A stretch of 64,000 bases of DNA. It comes from an uncultured Eubacteriales bacterium. Its GTDB lineage: Bacteria; Bacillota; Clostridia; Oscillospirales; Oscillospiraceae. Of this stretch, positions 59,560 to 64,000 are shown piece after piece. The DNA lies in assembly GCA_900317855.1 (NCBI GenBank), contig ONIG01000001.1, positions 62,001 through 126,000 of the forward strand, written 5' to 3'. The notes below the pieces were generated by a model. The model saw nothing but the letters and a program-made list of their open reading frames with translations, ran no database searches and was not told the origin of the DNA. The stretch's first letter is position 1, and the number at the start of each line of letters is the position of its first letter. Made by a program: the position numbers and the translations under genes.

Positions 59560-59593
59560 AGAACGACCTCCCGGCTACTCTGTGTGTTGGCAT
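59537..59593 (-). CDS. Possible 18-codon leader peptide overlapping the recombinase start
   Basis: An ATG at 59593 behind AAAGGAGCGG opens MPTHRVAGRSFYGTEIRR and stops 23 bases inside the recombinase gene. The overlap would couple or tune translation of the recombinase. Low certainty. Confidence 0.3.
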   Translation of the reverse strand: MPTHRVAGRSFYGTEIRR

Positions 59594-59711
59594 AGCGTCC
59601 GCTCCTTTCTTCGATATTTGAGTTGTTGTTCACGGTTTCACCTCCAATCTGGCAAGGATTTATGCAATCACCGCACCCGTGAGATAGCGCGGTAAGTACA
59701 TACACTGGAAC

Positions 59712-59749
59712 AAAAAAAGGGGGCGGCAGATGTTTGATCTGTCGCCCCC
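59712..59749 (-). terminator. Terminator of the restriction gene
   Basis: GGGGGCGGCAGAT pairs with ATCTGTCGCCCCC (one wobble) over five bases; on the minus strand a run of seven T follows. It ends the methylase-helicase transcript. Confidence 0.9.
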
Positions 59750-59764
59750 CGCTGTATGCTTGTC

Positions 59765-62602
59765 TTAATCTTCAAAGATCCCGTCTGTCTGGAAAATATG
59801 GCTCAGCTCGTCGTTGCTCTGCGCGGCAAGCACCTTGTTACGGATCGCGCCCTTGGACATATCCAGGCGCCGGAAGCTGCTTTTCCCGGAAGCGTTCTTC
59901 CCCTTATGGATAAGCTGGATGCGTCCAATTCCCGGATTCTCGGCTGCGTACTTAGCAAAGCCCTTCGCCTTGCCGAGATTGTCTGCGAAATCGGGGCTGT
60001 GCGGCTCCAGAATGTCGATTGCGTACCCATCGGGCATCAGCGGGTCTCTTCGGATAACCAGGAAGTCCGGATAGGTGGAGCGCGTTTCCCCGTTCTTTTC
60101 ATAGGGGATGCAGAGGGCCCATTTTTCCTGTGACGGATTACGCAGCCAGCATACGAAATCGGGCTTCTTGCTTTCCTGCTTAATCAGATCGGCTTCCCAA
60201 TCGTTGAGCTTGATCCGCGCCGTGCCGGTCTTTTCGTCTACAAACAGGTGATCGCTATATTCCTTGCCGTCCTTATCGAAGCGGACGCGGATGGTCTCCG
60301 GCAGCCGGAAGCTGTGACGGCTGACCAGCTCGCCGTCCGTGATGATGGCGTCATACTGCGTCCGGTACTGCTCAGACTGCTTGATGACATACTTTCTGTA
60401 TGTATCGTCCATCTCATGGAACGCGTCCTCTGCATATTTCCGCAGCGCGGCCATGCAGGCATCATCGGCGGCAAAAAGGATAATGTCGATCTTATAGCTA
60501 TTGGGATTCTCGGGATCGAAATAGTGGTGGCCGTACCGGTTAGATGCCCCGAAGTCTCCAAGCTGCTTGTCCGCAATACGTACTTGTCTGTCCAAGTCCG
60601 TATCGGTGGACGTGATTAGATTCAGCACCGCATGATTGTTGATGCTCTCCCCGAATACGTCATAGATCTGTGTGGAGAGCTTGTATTCAAGGACTTTCTG
60701 CGAATAGGACTCATACAGGCCCTTTGCCATAAGGCCCTCAATGTAATCGCGGATCATTTTCACGATCTGGACTTCCACCATGTTGCTTGCGCTGCGGGCG
60801 ATATTGGTCATGGAGAGCAGCCGCGCCAGCTTCAGCAGCGACGGCAGATACTCCCGGATGCGCACGCTCTTTACAACGTAGGTCAGCAATCCAAAATCAT
60901 TGATCGCCTTTACCACAGCATCCCGGTCAATCGGCTCTTCAAAAAGGCTCTCCTGGTGTCCGCTGGGGCCGGGATCAAAGGCCGGAGCCGGTGTTTCCGG
61001 CTCTTCGGGCGCAGGAACAAATACAGGAACAGGCGTTGGCTCCTGCTGGGGATGGGGCTGTTTGACCGGCTCTGCGTCTCCAGAGACGAGTTTTACCGGC
61101 TCTTGGCCTGCTGTATACGGCGCTGCAGGCTCGGCCACGGTCAGCGTATTGTCCGGCTGGATAAACAATGACTGCTGGCCTTCGACCTGCTGTTCCGGCT
61201 TCTTATGACGCTCCGGGCGCGTGGTCAGCGTGACATAGTTGCTGTCATCCAGGTATTCCCCCTCAATAACCGTGGGGATCTCGCCGCCCTCGGCGCTTTG
61301 CAGCTCATTGATGACCTCGGTAACGGTGGCCTCGTTGAAATACGGCAGATACAGGTGAACGTCGTTTAGCGATTCGTCTACAAGAATATGGGATTGCAGC
61401 GGCGTTCTGACCATGCGGCCAAGGAGCTGCGCAATATAGGTGGCGTCCTCGGCACGCCGGAAGGACATCATGGTTTCCGCGCGGGGGCAGTCCCAGCCGG
61501 TGGACAGGTTTTCCTTGAAGAACACGATGCGGATGCGCCGATCCTCGGCAATGGTCTCCGGCTCCACATGATGCACGGGCAGCCCGTTCAACGTCAGATC
61601 GCCGGTCTCACCAAAGGTGTGTACGACCTCATGCTCCGAAAAGCGCCAGCCCGTGCGGGCCTCGATCTTGGCAAGGCAATCGTCCAGATCGGTATTGGAA
61701 ATGGCCTTGCCCGTGCCGCTCTGCACCTGGATCACAAACACGGGATTGACCTGGGCGTAGTGCTGCTCCGTGCAGTACTGATTCCAATGGAGGCACTTAT
61801 CCTTCCATTCATCGGCGGCAGCCTGCAGCACGGCCATATCGTTCCGTCCCGAAGCATCCTCCGGGTAAGTGATAATGATGCGGTCTTTCAAAAGACCGGA
61901 AGAGCGCACCTCAGGCGCGGTAACGATCGTCTTGTGGATCGTCGAAGTTGTCCCCTCAACCAGCGCATTGAACCGCTGCGTCGTGGCGGACATGCCGATG
62001 ACCACAGGGATCGGAGGGAGCTTATCGGCGGGGCTTCCCTTAATGAATTTCTGCATGATGGACATGGCACGTCCGGCGTCCTTGCCGTGCATCCCGCGGT
62101 GGGCCTCGTCGATGATGAAATACAGCCGGTCTGATTTCTCCCGGACAGTATTGGCAAGCGTGTCCCAAATGGTATACTGCCGCCCGTCGCTGTAGCGGGT
62201 GAGATTGCCCTTCTTGCCCAGCTTTTGGGTGTTCAGAAAATAGATATGCCCATCATCCAGGTATTCCTGGTTGAAGGATTCGTCGTCGATGGTGACGCAC
62301 TGATCGAAGCGGACTTTATCCGCTTTCAGATCAATCTTCTGCCGGGACTGCGCGTTCAGCGCCGGGGAGTCCGAGAGCCACACGAAAATCGCGTCCGGCT
62401 GCTCCACGTATTTCCCCTCGTCTCCGTACAGGATATTTTCGATCAGCGCGGACATGATGATCGTCTTGCCGGAACCGGTGGGCGCAGTGAAGGAAACAAC
62501 CTGGGGCGTATGGGTGAGGCGATAGACATTCAGCGCAGCAGCGGCCTTGTCTCGCAAATCGGCAACCGCTCTCCGCTGGAACGGAAATAATTCTGCTCTC
62601 AT
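59765..62602 (-). CDS. Type III-like restriction enzyme Res subunit (DEAD/DEAH helicase)
   Basis: A 945-residue helicase-nuclease. Helicase motif I FTAPTGSGKTIIM near residue 40, motif II IIDEAHRGMHGK, motif III GMSATTQRF, and motif VI QLLGRMVRTP are present. Residues about 470-590 are a Pro/Glu-rich linker. The C-terminus has KPDFVCWLRNP and YPDFLVIRRDP followed by YAIDILEPHSPD, where a PD-(D/E)xK nuclease would sit; the usual ExK reads LEPH here. The ATG follows GGAGGTGAGG, 5 bases after the methylase stop. It should cut DNA lacking the partner's methylation. Confidence 0.88.
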   Translation of the reverse strand: MRAELFPFQRRAVADLRDKAAAALNVYRLTHTPQVVSFTAPTGSGKTIIMSALIENILYGDEGKYVEQPDAIFVWLSDSPALNAQSRQKIDLKADKVRFDQCVTIDDESFNQEYLDDGHIYFLNTQKLGKKGNLTRYSDGRQYTIWDTLANTVREKSDRLYFIIDEAHRGMHGKDAGRAMSIMQKFIKGSPADKLPPIPVVIGMSATTQRFNALVEGTTSTIHKTIVTAPEVRSSGLLKDRIIITYPEDASGRNDMAVLQAAADEWKDKCLHWNQYCTEQHYAQVNPVFVIQVQSGTGKAISNTDLDDCLAKIEARTGWRFSEHEVVHTFGETGDLTLNGLPVHHVEPETIAEDRRIRIVFFKENLSTGWDCPRAETMMSFRRAEDATYIAQLLGRMVRTPLQSHILVDESLNDVHLYLPYFNEATVTEVINELQSAEGGEIPTVIEGEYLDDSNYVTLTTRPERHKKPEQQVEGQQSLFIQPDNTLTVAEPAAPYTAGQEPVKLVSGDAEPVKQPHPQQEPTPVPVFVPAPEEPETPAPAFDPGPSGHQESLFEEPIDRDAVVKAINDFGLLTYVVKSVRIREYLPSLLKLARLLSMTNIARSASNMVEVQIVKMIRDYIEGLMAKGLYESYSQKVLEYKLSTQIYDVFGESINNHAVLNLITSTDTDLDRQVRIADKQLGDFGASNRYGHHYFDPENPNSYKIDIILFAADDACMAALRKYAEDAFHEMDDTYRKYVIKQSEQYRTQYDAIITDGELVSRHSFRLPETIRVRFDKDGKEYSDHLFVDEKTGTARIKLNDWEADLIKQESKKPDFVCWLRNPSQEKWALCIPYEKNGETRSTYPDFLVIRRDPLMPDGYAIDILEPHSPDFADNLGKAKGFAKYAAENPGIGRIQLIHKGKNASGKSSFRRLDMSKGAIRNKVLAAQSNDELSHIFQTDGIFED

Positions 62603-62606
62603 GTCC

Positions 62607-64000
62607 TCACCTCCCGATATTGATACGGAAATTGTCCAGGTACTCCCGGTAAAGCTGATAGGTCTCCTTGCCGTCCAGATGGGCGATCATTTCCCTGTAG
62701 CCGTCGCTGGAGTCCGTGATCAGGAAAATGGTCTGGATCTCCGGCACGTCCTGCACCAGCGGCAGGAAATCCGAAAAAGCGCTCTCGTCCAGCAGCACGG
62801 CGAATTTGTTTTCCGGCAGCACCAGCATGTCCGGCAGCTCGTCCGCTGTCAGAGAGGGGCAGGGGCCGTGTGCCCCGGCTTTCATCCAGAGCACCGGCAG
62901 CAGTTCCCGGAACTGGCGGCCGAGGGCCACCATCGTCTTGTTCAGAAAGCTGAGCTGGAAGAATGCAGCGTTGGCCTTGAAACCATCCGCCATGGGAAGA
63001 TCGCTGCCAAGATAATTGCCCTTCAAAGGCTGGCCGTTTACGTCGTGCCCCTCAATGGAACAGACCGTGCGCGGCCATGTGACATAGCGGGCAATGCCCA
63101 GCTTGTTCCACTCCTCGTCGCCGGGCTGGTAGCCCTTCTCAGTCAGAGCTTTCGCCTCATCAACCGAAACTTCATTATTAGTGACCATGATGCAGCGCCG
63201 ATGGCCACCATCTTCTGCGTTTAAAAGATTGACTGCATGGAGGGTCGTTCCAGATCCAGCGAAGAAATCTACAATAAGGGCATTGGGCTTGTTTGCCACA
63301 AAGAAGCGAATTGTGTCTTTAACCGCATAAACCGATTTGGGAAAGCTGAACCGTCCACTACCAATAATGCTATTTAAAAATGCTGTACCGTACTCACTCG
63401 CGGAATGTTCTTTCCTGTGCCAGATGGTTAGCGGACGAACATCCTTTGCTGCAGTATCTTTAAGCTGAATCTGATATGCACCGTCATCATCAACGCCAAC
63501 TATTTCGTACATTCCTTTTTTGAAGTTTTCTTCTTGCCCGGCAGAAAGGTAGTATCCCGTTCTTTGTTTCCCATCCCACTTGCCAAAACTCAGAAAATGC
63601 TGAGTATGCTTGCTCATCAAAGTTTCGGGTTGTAAATTCCATGTGAGTTCTGTCCCGTTTGAGCCTATCGGCCACATAGCAACTGCATTTTCGGGAGGAT
63701 TATATGAATCTCTGCTCTCTGACAGCGGTAAAACAGGACCATGACCCAAGAATTTACCGCTTTCTTTGTCAAAGAGCAGGGGATAAAAAAGATTAGGCCG
63801 ATCTGTTCTTTTGCCATGGTTGCTGGCTTGGCGAAGAAGTCCCCTAAGCCGAATGCTTTTATCTTCTTCATCGGATGAATCCTTATCAATCTGGCGCAAC
63901 ATATCTGTACCGTTTGATGTAATTGCAGCATCACCGATGTAAACGAAAAAGATATATTCCTCGCATCGGGAAAACTGATTGTCTCGCCGGTTTCCCTTGG
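62607..64000 (-). CDS. Type III-like DNA methyltransferase Mod subunit (5' part beyond window)
   Basis: The minus-strand frame is open to the right edge; the visible part is about 464 residues. It starts mid-protein (EEYIFFVYIGDAAITSNGTD), then has KSVYAVKDTIRFFVANKPNA and the SAM-binding motif LIVDFFAGSGTTLHAVNLLN, an order (catalytic motif first, FxGxG later) typical of beta-class adenine methylases; the DPPY motif must lie beyond the edge. The C-terminal 200 residues probably contain Res-binding parts. It is paired with the helicase gene downstream. Confidence 0.87.
   Translation of the reverse strand, partial: KGNRRDNQFSRCEEYIFFVYIGDAAITSNGTDMLRQIDKDSSDEEDKSIRLRGLLRQASNHGKRTDRPNLFYPLLFDKESGKFLGHGPVLPLSESRDSYNPPENAVAMWPIGSNGTELTWNLQPETLMSKHTQHFLSFGKWDGKQRTGYYLSAGQEENFKKGMYEIVGVDDDGAYQIQLKDTAAKDVRPLTIWHRKEHSASEYGTAFLNSIIGSGRFSFPKSVYAVKDTIRFFVANKPNALIVDFFAGSGTTLHAVNLLNAEDGGHRRCIMVTNNEVSVDEAKALTEKGYQPGDEEWNKLGIARYVTWPRTVCSIEGHDVNGQPLKGNYLGSDLPMADGFKANAAFFQLSFLNKTMVALGRQFRELLPVLWMKAGAHGPCPSLTADELPDMLVLPENKFAVLLDESAFSDFLPLVQDVPEIQTIFLITDSSDGYREMIAHLDGKETYQLYREYLDNFRINIGR

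Larger units (their letters stand above)
50825..64000. mobile_element. Probable integrated mobile/defence island (right part of window, right end not seen)
   Basis: From here on most genes are on the minus strand, many with lower GC and different codon choice from the backbone. Contents are accessory: XRE repressor, tiny Cys-rich proteins, regulator remnants, an AcrVA2-like protein, a DUF4417-toxin-immunity trio, a Fic protein, an RHH regulator, a large serine recombinase and a type III-like restriction-modification pair. I did not find paired attachment sites; the left boundary is set by gene content only, and the element may be composite. Confidence 0.6.

Overview
The window reads as a chromosome segment from a GC-rich anaerobic member of class Clostridia, most likely Oscillospirales. 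The gene families point this way: a nine-gene V/A-type ATPase operon, the Firmicute order gdpP-rplI-dnaB-tilS-hpt-ftsH, SLH-domain secretion, a fused ThrE exporter, an RsgI-like anti-sigma factor, and strong GGAGG ribosome binding sites with sigma-A type promoters. I cannot name a genus.

Layout. 1-3.1 kb: 3' part of a membrane-tethered XRE regulator, then an overlapping pair on the minus strand (tocopherol-cyclase-like protein and a FAD oxidoreductase with a Rieske tail). 3.1-7.3 kb: minus-strand ftsH, a DUF1538 membrane protein and a two-domain PII-like protein. 7.5-11.8 kb: a compact leucine-rich-repeat / AAA+ / VWA cassette. 11.8-16.8 kb: a yybP-ykoY-type (manganese) riboswitch with its terminator ahead of a cation/Ca2+ exchanger, a tRNA-Leu, a DUF975 protein, mnmA, and a GT2/GtrA membrane glycosylation pair. 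16.8-22.7 kb: a CadC-like regulator with operator, a separate HMA protein and a P1B ATPase, then ThrE and an ECF sigma/anti-sigma pair. 23-31 kb: a decayed AMP-ligase, a secreted SGNH hydrolase with SLH repeats, 121-bp tandem repeats, endonuclease IV, a YgjP-like metalloprotease, a patatin-like lipase and prfC. 31-41 kb: an E2-like acyltransferase lacking its catalytic His, then the V-ATPase operon. 41-50.7 kb: a fused/reduced NDP-sugar transferase, gdpP, rplI, dnaB, tilS, hpt, a second ftsH and a gamma-carbonic-anhydrase-like protein.

From about 50.8 kb to the right edge the character changes: lower GC in many genes, intergenic hairpins, gene remnants and accessory genes. This part looks like an integrated mobile or defence island. 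It carries a small XRE repressor with a palindromic operator, three tiny Cys-rich proteins, a WYL-regulator remnant, a protein with the C-terminal signature of the AcrVA2 anti-CRISPR family, a coupled DUF4417-toxin-immunity trio, a candidate 75-nt small RNA made of a duplicated 30-bp element, a Fic protein with an inverted repeat on its promoter, a ribbon-helix-helix regulator among GTACTT repeats, a large serine recombinase, and a type III-like restriction-modification pair whose methylase runs off the window.

The best candidates for undescribed biology are the DUF4417-toxin-immunity unit, the AcrVA2-like gene, the Cys-rich mini-operon with its repressor, the 30-bp-repeat small RNA, and the LRR/AAA+/VWA cassette. 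All functional statements rest on reading motifs by eye; no database search was run.
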